Source of the DNA: Ichthyophthirius multifiliis
Lineage: Eukaryota; Ciliophora; Oligohymenophorea; Hymenostomatida
NCBI RefSeq assembly: GCF_000220395.1
Contig: NW_004085886.1
Span: 1-64,000 of the forward strand
Direction: 5' to 3'
Length of the DNA stretch: 64,000 bases
The notes beneath the pieces are model-generated. The model was given only the letters and a program-made list of their open reading frames with translations, made no database searches and had not been told where the DNA came from. Of the stretch, positions 25,554 to 38,422 are shown one piece after another. How positions within the stretch are numbered: position 1 is the first letter of the stretch; each line of letters begins with the position of its first letter. The position numbers and the translations under genes are program-made.

Positions 25554-26218
25554 TTGTTTAATAATTTTTTATTAATTGTAATTTATTCAAAAATTATAAT
25601 ATCAAATAAAAATAAATAATTAATTTATCAAGAAAATACCTATTTTAATTATTTTTTATATTTTTTGTTCACTTTTAAATTTATATTGAAGCTTATTTAT
25701 AAATTATCTAATATATTTATTAGTATACATTAATTTAATATAGTAATTATTATATTTAGTTATTTTTAATTTTATTTATAATTATTTCAATAATTAGCAA
25801 TTAAAAATATAAAGGATTAGCTTTATAATTTAATTATGAAAAAAACATTGAAATCTTAAACATTTAATAGGCTTAAAACTTATCTAAAAATAAATATAAT
25901 ATCAATTATTTAAAAATATAATAATAATTTTAAAATTATATTTAATATTACTTAATATTTATTAGAATAGTGTATTTTAAATACAAATCATTTATAAAAA
26001 TCAAAAAAAATATATTTTAAAACAAAACATTTTTAATAATATTATTAAATCTTATAAACAAAAAATATAAAAAAATCTCAAATTTAAAATAATAATATTA
26101 ATATAAAAATCTATTTATTAGTTCAATACCAACAAAATAACGAAGGCAAAACATTAATAAAAATACTTTTATAAAATTATAATACAAAAATTTAATTTTT
26201 ACAACATAAAATAAAAAT
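25554..26218. other. Intergenic between divergent genes
   Basis: A/T-rich 665 nt between two start codons pointing away from each other, so it should hold both promoters. No motif was recognised. Confidence 0.5.
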
Positions 26219-27898
26219 ATGATAAAAATAATATTTATACTTAATACTTTTATATAATATATATTAAGTGAACAAACTATATTTAAAGGTGACTGGATAA
26301 AATAAGATAAAATAAAACTAATAAGTGGTTAGAAAAAATAGATAGATTTCTTAAATAGCGAACATATAATAGATTGTAAAATAACAGATTTAAATCATAA
26401 GTAAAACGAACAAAAGAAATATAAATAACTTTGTTAAGTTTAACATTCTTAGCTTACTTCAATGAATGAATAAAAAAAACATATTCATACATCCCCTAAG
26501 AATATTTAGATAACAGATTTTTAAATATATGAAGAAAATATGATTGTAATAGCATAATAAAATGGTTAAATTATTTTCAAAAAAACAAAAATATAAAATA
26601 ATAACGAATTAGTTATTTAAGAATTTCACACTTAAAAATTAAACAAAAGCTAAGATTAATAAATTAAGCTTTCTTATATAAAAAAAGATAAATATATTCT
26701 TATATATACATAAAATGATGGAATTTTATAATACATTTAAACTCCTTATTATTATACTAAACCTAAATTAAACAAAGTGTAAAATCTAATAGAGTAAAAT
26801 GCCATAAAGATGCTTTTTTTTAATAATTTATTACATTTTATCAGCGAAGAAAATAAGTTCAGAATATATAAAATAAAAGAAACTGGATATAATCTAAAAG
26901 CCTATTTATAAAAAGAATCTAATATTTTTACTCATAAAATTTAAGATTTTTCATATTTTAATGATGTATTAATAACACTAAACATAGAAGAAGGAATAAG
27001 CTTTTATAAAATGGAAAATAAAACTCAAAAATATGAAAAAATATAGAACTTTACAATTCCAATAAAGACAGGAACTCAAATAAAATAATATTAATTAAAT
27101 ACTATTTTAGTATTTGTATCCTCAGAAAACTCAATTATAGAATATTTTATAGATTTAAATTAAAAAAAATATATTGAAGCTAATGTTTTTAATTTAAATG
27201 TAAATATTTAGCATATTTCATTAGAAGGTAAATATTTTTTTGTCAGTTCATAATTCTATTTGAATTAATTTATTCCTTTAAATTTACCTGCATAAGCCTT
27301 ATCTGAAATAGAAAGTCATAAAACAAGCATTTATAATAATAAAGTAAAAATTTAATTGAAATATATGAGCTTTAATTTAAATTAAAATTAAATAAAATAC
27401 TATGTTACTTTAATAAATAACTAATAAATAGAAATTGTACCTTATAAATATTAAGCTGAAAGCATATTATGTTCTGCAAAATCTCATAATTTAATATCAA
27501 ATTTAAATAGTCATTATGAGTATTTGATTTTGCTAAATTCAACTGATTGCTTGGAAAAAAGAGAATACTTTTAGAATAAAAAAGATGAATAAATTGAACA
27601 AAAAATGAGCTTTTGTAAAATTTACGAAACAATGTAATTTTATGTAGATTTTACTCAATAGGAAGAAAAAGAATTCTAAGTTGGAATTTTTATTATTTTC
27701 TTTAGTGTTGCAGCCTTCGCTTTTTGGGCTAAATTTTATTATAACTATAAACTTTAATAACTTTAAAATTTATCATAAAGTATGAAAAGTGGAAATAAAG
27801 AAACAAAAAGGACTTTTAATTTAAATTATTAATAAATTAATTAAAATGAAGTTAATAATACATTTAAATAACAAAATAATGTTATTAAAATTTATTGA
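26219..27898 (+). CDS. Single-pass type I membrane protein, unknown
   Basis: One uninterrupted 1,680-nt exon of 559 residues. It begins with a hydrophobic signal peptide (MIKIIFILNTFIQYILS), then a long lumenal or extracellular part with repeated beta-like strands such as LILYTQNDGILQYIQ, YFNDVLITLNIEEGISFYK and TILVFVSSENSIIEYFI, which may form a propeller. Near the C-terminus is one membrane span, VGIFIIFFSVAAFAFWAKFYY, followed by a basic Gln/Asn-rich cytoplasmic tail. Four or more cysteines lie in the lumenal part. The layout resembles ER type I proteins with beta-propellers, but I cannot assign a family. TGA at 27896-27898. Confidence 0.75.
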
Positions 27899-28090
27899 TT
27901 AAATTTCATTTTATTATTTTTATATAAGTGTTTTAGATGATTTTTTATAAAATTCTTTATTTATAGTGCTTTTTTAATAAAAAGATTCAGCTTTTTTTTG
28001 TTTAAATTAAATATGTTTATTTTTAATAATTGTTTTATTTATTTTATATTTTTTTTCATTTAAACTAAAATATATTTTTTATAAATTAAA

Positions 28091-29992
28091 ATGTCAAAAA
28101 AGAAAAAAGGATCAAATAATCCTTATGCTCTAACTGAAAAAGAAAAAAAAGCTCTTGATACATTGTAATAAAAAAATAATAATTATTTTTTTTAAAACTA
28201 TTTTTTTTAAAAGAAATAAAGAAGAAATATAATCGATATTAGGTGTATACAATTAACGTTCTTTATTTTTGTAAACTAAATAAATTTAGAAAATAAATAT
28301 TTTTATAATAAAAAGAGATACATAAATAAGTTAATTGCAGCAATAATTATATTAAAATGATAATTAAAATGTTAATATTTTTTTATATATTACTAGCATT
28401 TAATTTTTGCTTTATGCTTATTTTATTTTTAAAAAAAAGCTTTTGGGAACGAAAAAAATGGAAGATGACACAGATATACAGGACGATGAAATCGTTGTTA
28501 TTTATAAAATGATTTAAGAGCAGACTAATTATTATTAAAGTTAAATTAGAGAATTTGAACATAATACAGAATTAGAAAAAAAATGTAAAAAAAAAAAAGA
28601 AAATTAATAAATAATATAGTTAAATTTTATAAATAAAATAGAATTTATGATTGAAAAAGTAAAACATATAAGTGAATTGTAAAAAAACATTGAAAACTTA
28701 ACTTGTGAAAGACATCATTTATATGGATATCCAGTAAAATAAAATTATAAAAAAATAATTTATAATTATAATAAAAAAATAGCAAAGAGAAATTGAATAT
28801 TTAGAATAAATAAGAATTTTAGAATAAAATTAAGTAGATGCAAAAAAATAACATTAAAATGAATTGCAAAAATATGAAAATAATTTTATTAAATAAAAAC
28901 GAAAAATAGATGAAGATTAAAAAGAGGCAATTCAAAAAATCAAAAGAGACGCTTTAGAATAAGCAAACAAAAGTTATATTTTTATATAATAAATAGTTTT
29001 AAAAAATTAAAATAAAAAAATAATAGAAATAAGAGATGCAGAATAAACTGCAAAAGAAAACTTAAAATTAAATTAAGATTTATAATTACATATTAATGAA
29101 TTAAAAGAATTAGATATCGAAAAAGATTAAATTATTACATAAAACATTCAATATAAAAAAAGTTTGTAATTAAATTAAGAAGGTATATTCGAATATTAAA
29201 GTGTTAATCATAAATAAGCTATAAAAGTTAAAAAGCTAAAAGAAAAAATTTAATATTTATAAGATTTTTTAGAAAAAGTATAAACTTAAAAAAAAAATCG
29301 TATAAGATTTTTTTTTTTTTTTTTAAGGAAAAATAAAAATAAGTTACTTAAATTTAATAAATATAAAAAAATTATTAAAGTTCTTCATCGAAAATGGAAT
29401 ATGATTTGAATTGTATTTAATATAAAAGAATAATTAAATTTTTTTTATTTAAAAAATTAAATTAAAGGTTTAACAGAAAGTTAAAGGAAAAAAACATAAG
29501 AAATAAAAAATATAAAAGGAATTTGCTAAATGATATTAGATTAAAGAACTGATATTGAATAGTTTTTTTTAGAGGCAGTTGATTAAGTAAAAGAAGACTA
29601 TTTTTAAAGAATTAATTTTTAAACTTAATAAAGTAAAATTGAAAACAAAAATTAAGTAGTTAACAATTTATTTTAAAGTAATTATTTAAGCAGATAATAG
29701 TCTTTAAAAGTAAAAAAAATCATAATTTATTTTATTTTCACTTTAATTATAGGATGAAATTACATCAAAATAAAAATTTAATATTTTGAAGTTAAATTAA
29801 GAAGAAAAGGACAAAATTTTAAGGCTTCTTTTCTAAAAAGTTAATTCTTAATAATTATTGAAACCTTGGAGATCAAGTTAAAATTATAATCAAATATATT
29901 ATAGTACATAGAAAGATTAAATGATAAATGATGCTTAAGCTAATTAATTTTATAATGAAAGTATTGAAGATAATATTTAATATGATATTTGA
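28091..29992 (+). CDS. Coiled-coil protein, possibly BBOF1-like (basal body/ciliary)
   Basis: A short first exon, MSKKKKGSNNPYALTEKEKK, is followed by a poorly resolved stretch to about 28,445. A long coiled-coil frame then runs from MEDDTDIQDDEIVVIYKMIQ through QREIEYLEQIRILEQNQ and further heptads. The last exon after an intron ending near 29,750 carries EEKDKILRLLFQKVNSQ, reminiscent of the C-terminal motif of basal-body orientation factor 1 (DUF4515 family) as I remember it. Similarity outside that motif is only coiled coil, so the family call is weak. Intron edges are uncertain, especially at 28,170-28,445 and 29,290-29,470. It is possible that the short first exon belongs to a separate gene. 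Stop TGA at 29,990-29,992. Confidence 0.5.
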
Positions 29993-30741
29993 ATTTTTTT
30001 ATTTTTTAAAAAAATAAATATATTTTATTATTTTAAATTTTACAAAATACTAAAATAATATTTTTATTTATAAATCTTATACTTGTATATTTTTGTTTTA
30101 TTATAAAGTTTAATACTTTATTAAATTCTTTTATTTTTTTATATTAAATTTTTTATGTTATTATAAATTTTTATTTTATTAGTAATTGTATTAAAATTAG
30201 TTAAAAAATATAAATTAAATTATTTAATTGGTAAATTTATATATTTTTTTTATGTTTATTTTATAAAAATCTTTTATTTTATATATTTATATGAATCCTA
30301 TACTTTATATTATTTTCATATTATAATGCGTTTATATTAAATAAAATATATTAAAAATTATAATTTTCTTTCTAAAAAATATAATTTATAACAAATATTT
30401 TATATAAAATAAATATATTAATAAAATACTCTATTTAATATGAATAATTTATAAATAACATAATATAAAATATTAAAAACAAATATAATAATATATAATA
30501 CTAATAATATATAAAATACCTATTTTAATAAATAAAAATATTAGAAATAATTTTATATAAAACAGTTATTTATTTTTAATATTAAAATATTATAGTTTAT
30601 AATATATATATATACTAAATATTTTTTAAATTAAATTTTTATTTATTGTATTGTAAAAAAAATTAAAATATTATTATTATTTACTTAATTATAAATAAAA
30701 AACAAATAAATTTAATTAATATATTATACTATTAAATAAAA
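29993..30741. other. Intergenic, A/T-rich
   Basis: No coding frame on either strand. Very A/T-rich, with a few TA-rich blocks around 30,600. Confidence 0.6.
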
Positions 30742-33700
30742 ATGCAAAATAGCTATAGTTTATCTGATCAAAATCCATAAATAGTGTTTGTTTGTGGTAA
30801 AAAAATAAATATTAAAAAAAAATATATAAGCAAGTCTAATTAATTAAAAGGTGGTCCTGGTAGCGGAAAAAAGACATAATGTGAAAGACTTGTTCGCGAT
30901 TATCACTTTTATCACATATCTATAGATGATTTAGTCCGTGATGAAATCAAAAAGTATTAAAAAAAACAACAAAAAATTAAAAAATAAATAAATAGAGAAA
31001 CTCCAGAAGGATTAAGATTTAAAGAATCAGCAGCTAAAGGAGGTTAAGTTCTCGATGATTTAGTAGTAAATTTAATATTAATGCAGATAAAATCCAAAAA
31101 GTCATTGGTAAAATAAAATAATAATAAAAAAATATTACATTTAAAAATAGAAATATTTAATTGATGGATTTCCTCAAGGAATAAACTAAGCTTTAATATA
31201 TGAGCGAAAATTTAAAGAAATTGAATTTATATTAAATTTATAAGTATCTGATGAAATTCTTAAAGAACGTCTTTTATCTAGAGGATAAGCAAGCAGCCTT
31301 GCAGATGATAATGAGTTAGCAATAATGAACCAAATAAATACTTTTCATGGAATTACATAACCAGTGTTAGATTTTTATGAGAATTTAGGGAAGGTATGTA
31401 CAATAGATGGAAGTAAAGAAATAGATGAAGTATTCAAAAAAATAGAAGAGATGATAAAACCAAATATAATATTCATGTACGGTCCTCCTTGTATAGGTAA
31501 AAGTGAAATAAGTCGAAGTTTAAGCGATAAAACTAAATATATGTATATAAATATGAGTAGTTTTAAAAAGCAACATGGAAATTTCAAAAGTGATAACGAA
31601 TTAGTCAATAAATTAATGAATTATTTAGAAAATGCGCCATAAAAGAATTTTATAATTGACGATTTTTTTGAAGAAAAAGAAAATGTGGAAATATTTTTGT
31701 TGCATTTTTGTAAACCATGGAAGGTTTTTCATTTTGATTTTCAAAAATATTTTGTAAATTAGAGAATAGTTTAGTTTTCAAAAAAGGAAAAAGAAAGACT
31801 TGAAAAAATAGCTGATTATGAAAAATATATTTAAAATAAAAGTTCTATCTTATCTTTAATACAAAAGCAAGACTTCTTTTTTTAAATTAATAACTTTGTT
31901 TCTGTTTCTGATTTATAAAAATCAATTCTACTTTAAATTAAGCCTTTAGTACTTTATTCTAATGCAAATGATATTGGCTTATAAGAAAAATACATATAAT
32001 TATTGTAAAAAGAAAGATATTTTATAAATATTGATGTAGATAAATAAATATCACTCGAAATTTCAAGAGGGACTGTTTTAGGAAATAAAATGAAAGCCTT
32101 CGAATAGACTGGATAGGAAATTCCATGGAGATAATAATCAGAAATGATACAGAAAATTTTATTTATGAACCCTACCCAATAAAGAAAATTTATAATAAGT
32201 AATTTAAAAGAAAAAAATGTTGAAAATTTACAAAAAGAATTTAACTTTTCTTTTGATTTTTATGTTAATTTCACATAAGGAGATTAAAATAATAATAATG
32301 ATAACTAAGTTTATTTTAAAAAAATAAATCCTCTTTTAGATTTTTATTCTAAAGGAAAATACATCGAAATTATCGAGCCAAAACTTGAAATTTTAGATTT
32401 TTATATAAATACAAGACCATTTTATGGATTTGTCTTAGGCCCTCAAGGCTGCGGAAAGACAACAATAAGCAAATATATAGCAAATTAATATAATTACTAA
32501 CTTATTGATTGGGAGCAAACTATTGAAATGTTAAAAGTAAAGCTAGGAGGCGAAGAAGGGCCTTTAGAAGAAATATCCTATGTATAATTAGAAAAATACT
32601 TCTACGAAAAAATGCAAAAAGAAAAAGATAATGGGCGTTTTTTATTTGACGGATGGCATTAATAATATTCTTTTGCAAACTTCTAAGCTTTTTTGAATAA
32701 AATGGGTTTGCCTCCTACTTTTTTAGTCTTTTTCTAAACTGAGAAAGAAGCATTTACCTAAAAATATAAAGTTAAAAACGAAATAGCAGAACTTCAGGAA
32801 GAAGACATTGCAAAAATAGATGAAATACTTAATAATTGGTCTCAATACGAAAATATGATTCTTTAAATTTCCCAATAAAAATTCGGAATGGAGCTGATAA
32901 TTTTAAAGGGAAAAACAATAACCGAAACCCAAAAAGAAATAAAAAAAAATAGTTTCTTTTCCAAAAAATTAATCCTAGTAAATAATTATATACACCCATC
33001 ATTTAATGAAAAATCTCTATTTTTAAAAACCATGCTCTTAAATTTCTGTTTTAGTAAAAAAATAGCATTTATTGACATTATAGATCTTTAAAAAATACAC
33101 TATAACTTAAAAATAGACACTAAAATACACGAAAGAACCCACTAAGAATACTAAATGAGAAATACTTCTTTAAATCCAGAATTTCCTTCCAATTATACCC
33201 CAAAACTGATAATTGAAGTCGTTTAAAATTATCTTAAAAAACTCTAAAAATCTCCTCCTTAAATTCTTATTTATGGATATCCTTCAGGAGATACTCCTTT
33301 GGAAAGGTCATAAAATGAACTTATGTACCCAAGAGCAAGCGATGAGATTTTTTTAGTCGAAAAAGAATTAGGAGCGATTCGAATGCTTTGTGTTTTGACC
33401 GATAAATAAGTACATTGGTAGATCTAAGATTAAGAATGGGAACTCTAAGTGCCTGAAAAAGAATAAAAAAACCAAAAAGACGACGAAAAGAAAGATGATG
33501 GGGAAGAAATAGAATAAAAATAGGAAGATGATGGAGAAAATAACGTTAAAAAATTCAATATTTATGATTATTAATGGACTAAAAGTGATGGTATTCCGAA
33601 AACAGTACCTTAATGGTTTAATAAAATAAAAAAAACAATCAAAAAGCATGTTTCTTTATTAGAATAAGAAGAACCCTATATAAATGGATTTAATAAATTA

Positions 33701-33985
33701 ACTGAATTTTTGAACGTTATTAATGATGAAAATAATCCATTAAATTAAAAAGATTAAGATTATAATAAATGTAATATTTTTGTTCAGTTCAGATATGAAA
33801 ATGTTGAAGAAGAAACAGAAAAAGAACCTGAAAGAATTCCTTTCAAATTTATTGAACCTGTAAAAGAATAATAATAAGTAATTTAAGATGCTCCTTAAGA
33901 TATAAACGAAGATAATAATGATGCTTAAGAAAATGTTCCTTTCCCTGAAAACATGTAAGAAGAATAGGAATAAGAAAATGAATGA
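30742..33985 (+). CDS. Multidomain adenylate-kinase-like protein (AK9-like)
   Basis: Three NMP-kinase-type P-loops are spread along one chain: GGPGSGKKTQ near residue 20, YGPPCIGKSEIS at about 245 and LGPQGCGKTTIS at about 555. The first domain also has YLIDGFPQGINQA, the typical partner of the adenylate kinase active site, and LLSRGQASS. A fourth unit with IYGYPSGDTPLERS (about residue 830) resembles a decayed P-loop. Two introns (30797-30850 inside the first P-loop, 31108-31150) leave 3,147 nt, exactly 1,048 residues. The C-terminus is acidic and Gln-rich. From family knowledge, multi-domain adenylate kinases such as AK8/AK9 and CPC1/SPEF2 relatives work in cilia, balancing ATP, ADP and AMP. 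A ciliary role here is likely but inferred. Only the first domain looks fully catalytic. Confidence 0.85.
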
Positions 33986-34100
33986 ATTTTTATTTTATTT
34001 AAAAAAAAATAAAAAATCTTTTATTATATTTTTAGTTTTTCTTAAATAATATTTATTAAAAAAAAAAAAATATTATTTAGTTTTTTTTTTTTTTTGAAAT

Positions 34101-34767
34101 TCAAAATTTATATTAGCTTTCTTTAATTATTTCTAAAAGTTAGTCTTAATTTAATTCTTATTATAGCTTTGCTTAATCTATATCATCTTTATATAACTCT
34201 TAATTTAATATATTTATCATTTACTTATTTATTTTATTAGATATATAAATTTTTATTTTATATAAAGTTTTTTTTTTACAATAATTTATTCATCTGATAT
34301 ATTAGTTAATTTTAAATTATTTACTACTTTTCTTAAACTAGAATATGTAATTTTATTTTCTTTTTGATCTTTTAAATTGTTAAATAAAATAGGTAAATAT
34401 TATTAAACTAAAATTTATGAATTTTCATTTTATAAAGAGCTTTTTTTTTCTTTAGTTTTTGTGATTAATTATTATTGCTATTTTAATTTGTTTCCTATTC
34501 TTACTCTTACTTTTTTATTGGCAATTTTTTAATATTTTGGCGTTTGCTTTATATTTTTTAAGAATCCATAATTGAGTTTTTTTTTAAATATTAAAATTCT
34601 TTAATGTTATTAATATCACAAATATAATCTTCATCATTATTATTACTTTAAAATCCGCTTTCGTCTTTTTCTGATGTATATATGTTTTCCTATTTAATAT
34701 TTATAATAATTAATTATATTATTATTACTTCTTCTTCTATTTTTGATTTTCTTTATCTTTTCAGCAT
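34101..34767 (-). CDS. Small EF-hand-like protein, structure uncertain
   Basis: The N-terminal part is Lys/Gln/Asn-rich (MLKRQRKSKIEEE) with a likely intron at about 34,690-34,730. The C-terminal part reads FNNLKDQKENKITYSSLRKV, LTNISDEQIIQMINILNQEL, a pattern like an EF-hand helix-loop-helix although the loop is not a good calcium binder. An intron at about 34,223-34,280 joins the last exon to the TGA at 34,103-34,101. Between the two halves the frame changes near a 9-A run (about 34,440-34,450); I could not find a canonical intron, so either a short one is missed or the homopolymer length is wrong. Gene existence is likely, exact structure is not. Confidence 0.45.
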
Positions 34768-35375
34768 TTTTTTTTTTTGGTTTTTTTTTTAATACTAATA
34801 ACATAAAAATATAAATTTTAAATCCAAATTATAAAAAAGATTATAATTTTAAAAATGTTATAAATAATGAAAAATAATATAATAATAACAAAATAAAAAT
34901 ATAATATTAGCAGAAAAAAATAATTTATAAATATTTATTGAATATTTAATTATTTTTTAATAGAATTAGATAAAATTATCAATATAAACTTAAAAACAAT
35001 TAAAATTGAACTATTAAACTATGATAAAATCAGTATAGAAAAAATTATTATTTTTTTTTTCATAAAATAAAATATATTTTACATTAAAACATTAATATTA
35101 ATTCATTTTATTATAATTAAATATAGAAAATATATTATTTTTATTGTTTACTGTAAATTATTTAAATAATGTATTTTCAAATAAAATATATTTCGAATTA
35201 ATATTTATAAATAAATACTTAATTAATACAACAAATAAATAAAAAAATAATTAAATCTTTGTAAGAAAAAAAAACAAAAAAATATAAATAAAAATAAAAA
35301 AAAAAAAATTAATATAAAGAATTATTTAAAAACAACAAATAAAATATAAAAAAATCAATAAATAAATTGAAAAAT
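34768..35375. other. Intergenic between divergent genes
   Basis: A/T-rich spacer of about 600 nt upstream of both neighbouring genes. No motif recognised. Confidence 0.5.
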
Positions 35376-38300
35376 ATGACAAACTAAATTGAGTCAGTTT
35401 AAGATTCACATGTTGCTCCTAATCTTCATAATTTTCATCATTCAGCAGATTAAGAATGGTAACATTAGGAACCTTTAATAGTTTTCTTTATATTTTTCGG
35501 TTTATTTTTCGGAGGAATTCTTCGTTAAGTAAACTAAGTTACAAAGATACCTTATACTCCAATGTTAATAATTTTAGGAATAATTTTTGCAATTTATCGT
35601 GACGATTTAGGTAATTCTATATATATATATATATAAACGAACAAACAAAACAAGGTTTTATTGGAGATTCAATAAAGATTTGGAGTGGTATAAATCCTCA
35701 TATGATTCTATTTATATTTATTCCCGTTCTAATATTTGAAAGTGGATTTAATTGTGACTGGTATGTATTCAAACGCGCTTTAATTAACATTATACTCTTG
35801 GCCGCACCTGGAGTATTTATAGGTTCAATATTTTTAGCTGTATGCTTAAAAGTATTTCTTTCGTATGATGATATATCCTGGTATGGAGCCTTAACTATGG
35901 GATCAATATTATGTGCAACAGATCCAGTAGCCGTAGTTGCTTTATTAAAAGAATTAGGAGCTTCTGTATAACTCAATACCTTAATTGAAGGAGAAAGTTT
36001 ACTAAATGACGGAACCGCAATGGTATTTTATTAATTATTTATAAATTTAGAAAAAGGAAAAAGTAGTTCACCAGTAGATATTTTTTTAGGATTTTGCAGA
36101 ACCTCATTAGGAGGTCCTTTATTGGGAATTTTTATGGGAATATTGGGGTCTTATTGGATTCGTAGAATTATAAGGGATGACGTATTGACATCTACTGTAA
36201 CTTTTATTGTATGCTATATATGCTTTTATCTTGCAGAATTCTCCTTTTTGGCTGTTTCAGGAATACTCTCTATTGTTGTTTTAGGTCTTTTCATGAGCGC
36301 AAATGGAAAAACGAAAATATATCCAGAAAGTGAACATGCAGTTCACACAGTTTGGTCGTTCGCTCAATATGGCTGCGAGACTTTAATATTTTTATTAACT
36401 GGAGTACTAATTGGAGTCGAAATTGTAGGACAATCAACAATTGTAATGTCCGATTGGTTCAAGATGTTTATTTTTTGGATTTTTATGATAATAGTAAGAT
36501 GGTTAATGATAATAATTTTAATGCCATTATTAAGAAAATCCGGTTATCCAATAACTCGATCCGAAATTTACGTAATTGTCTGGGGTGGGCTAAGAGGTGC
36601 TTTAGGATTAACACTATCTCTAATGGTATTAGTTGACTAAGAAATAGAAAGTATTCGTTTGAAATAATTAACAGTTTTTTATATGGCAGGAGCAGCGACT
36701 TTGACTCTTTTAGTAAACGGAACTACTTGTGGTGCTTTAGTTAATTATTTAAGGATTATAGAGGTAACTGATGTGAAAAAACGTTTGGTTTAAAATTCAA
36801 TGAGAAATATGATTAATGTCTGTAATGATAAGCTAAAGAAATTAAAAAGTGATTAATTTTTATAACTCGCAGACTGGAATAAAGTCGAAAAAATAAGTGG
36901 ATTAGACGAATTGAAAACTGAAATGTATAGATCCCAAGAAGGAGTTAATATTAGTTAGAGAAAATCTACTTATGCCGCAATTAATAAAAAGGAATTACTA
37001 AATGAAATCAGATTTAGGTTATTGAGATCTATGAAAGGCCTCTTTTGGGAAAACTATGAATCTGGTTAACTCTCAGCTAATTCAGTTAAACTTCTTGACG
37101 AAGTAATAAATATAGCTTTAGATGATACATAAAATCCTTTAAAATTATGGGATTTAATTTTTATTAACTTTACTAATTTATCTTATTTATAATTAATGTT
37201 TACTATTAATAATTGGATTATTATAGGTATATTTAAATATTTTTTTTAAATTAAAAACAATTTTTAAGGTTCTATGGCTAAAACATATATTACTCATCAT
37301 CTTTCATTTGTATATGAAGTTGTTTCTTGCTTTATAATTTGCGCTCATGAAATTGAAGAAATACAAAATTATTTACCTTTATCTAAAAGTTACATAGAAG
37401 AAGTAGGGGAAGAACTATAAAACAGTGTTAAACTCGCCGAACATTATATAGCTGAACTTTCTGACAATTTCCCTCAAATCATAAAGTCAATTCATACAAA
37501 GAGAGCTGCAAACGGTTTAATAGAGGCTTAAAAACATTTCCTCCGTAACTATAAGACTAAAGGTTATATAGATGATACCGATTATGTATAATTCCGTAAA
37601 AGAATTGATTCTAAAGCCGTAAATTTAGAAAATATGTAATTTGATTGGGTACTTCCTACATTTTAATCAATATTATTGCAATTTCCAATATTTAGTTCTT
37701 TAACAGACGATTAACTAAAGTTATTATAATAGAATTAAAAAGTACGTACATTCGAAACAAACGAAGAAATATATACAAAAGGATAACCTTTCAGAAATAT
37801 TTATGTAATAACATAAGGAACAGTAGACGATAAAATAACAGATTTATTTTCTATTACATTGGGTATAGGTGGATTTCTTTCGTTTGCAAACTGTGTTTCT
37901 GAAACTGATGAAGTATCCTCTTCTACAGCTGTAGCAGTAACTTCAGTGAAAACTAACTGTATTCCTTTCTCGATTATTAAATAAATCATGAAGCAAAATA
38001 GAGTATTTGAGTAAAAAATGTATATGAAAAGTATGATTTATTTCGTTAGAATTAATCCTGAAAACGCTGGTCCTTTAAAAGTTCTTAATGAAAATAATCT
38101 TAATGATTATTGCGAACATGCAGAGTTCTTCTCACTTGTATAAACTCAAAATATAACTTTCGAACATGGTGCTTATCTTATTGCAGGTTAAATAAAAGAT
38201 TCTTCGAATGGGAATGTATTTAAATAATTTTCCTATATTTATCCTTCTAGTAATAACCATTTGGCTTTAGAAGATGTATACGTTATTAAGTTTATGGGAG

Positions 38301-38422
38301 ATATAAGACATAAAGTTACTGTTATGGACTCTACTGCTGAAGAAAAAGGATATCTTAAGTATTAAGCTGAAAATCAAGAAAAACAAAAATCTAATGTAAT
38401 TGAAATGTAATAAATGCATTGA
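35376..38422 (+). CDS. Na+/H+ exchanger (CPA1, SOS1/SLC9C-like) with cyclic-nucleotide-binding-like domain
   Basis: Plasma-membrane or ciliary Na+/H+ antiporter. The transporter part has about 12 spans, with SIKIWSGINPHMILFIFIPV, LIFESGFNCDW, the core CATDPVAVVALLKELGAS (DP ion-binding motif), LIEGESLLNDGTAMVFY and WGGLRGALGLTLSLMV. After a cytoplasmic helical region comes a domain like cyclic-nucleotide-binding folds: FPIFSSLTDDQLKLLQQNQK, EEIYTKGQPFRNIYVITQGTV, but no clear phosphate-binding cassette. No voltage sensor was seen between the two, so plant SOS1 is a closer layout than sperm SLC9C1. Two introns (35611-35654, 37227-37268) leave 2,961 nt, exactly 986 residues. Codon use is richer in G+C than the neighbours, as expected of a conserved, well expressed gene. 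Confidence 0.93.

Noticed and set aside
35698-35976. - strand frame of 92 residues
   Set aside because: Antisense shadow of the Na+/H+ exchanger core.
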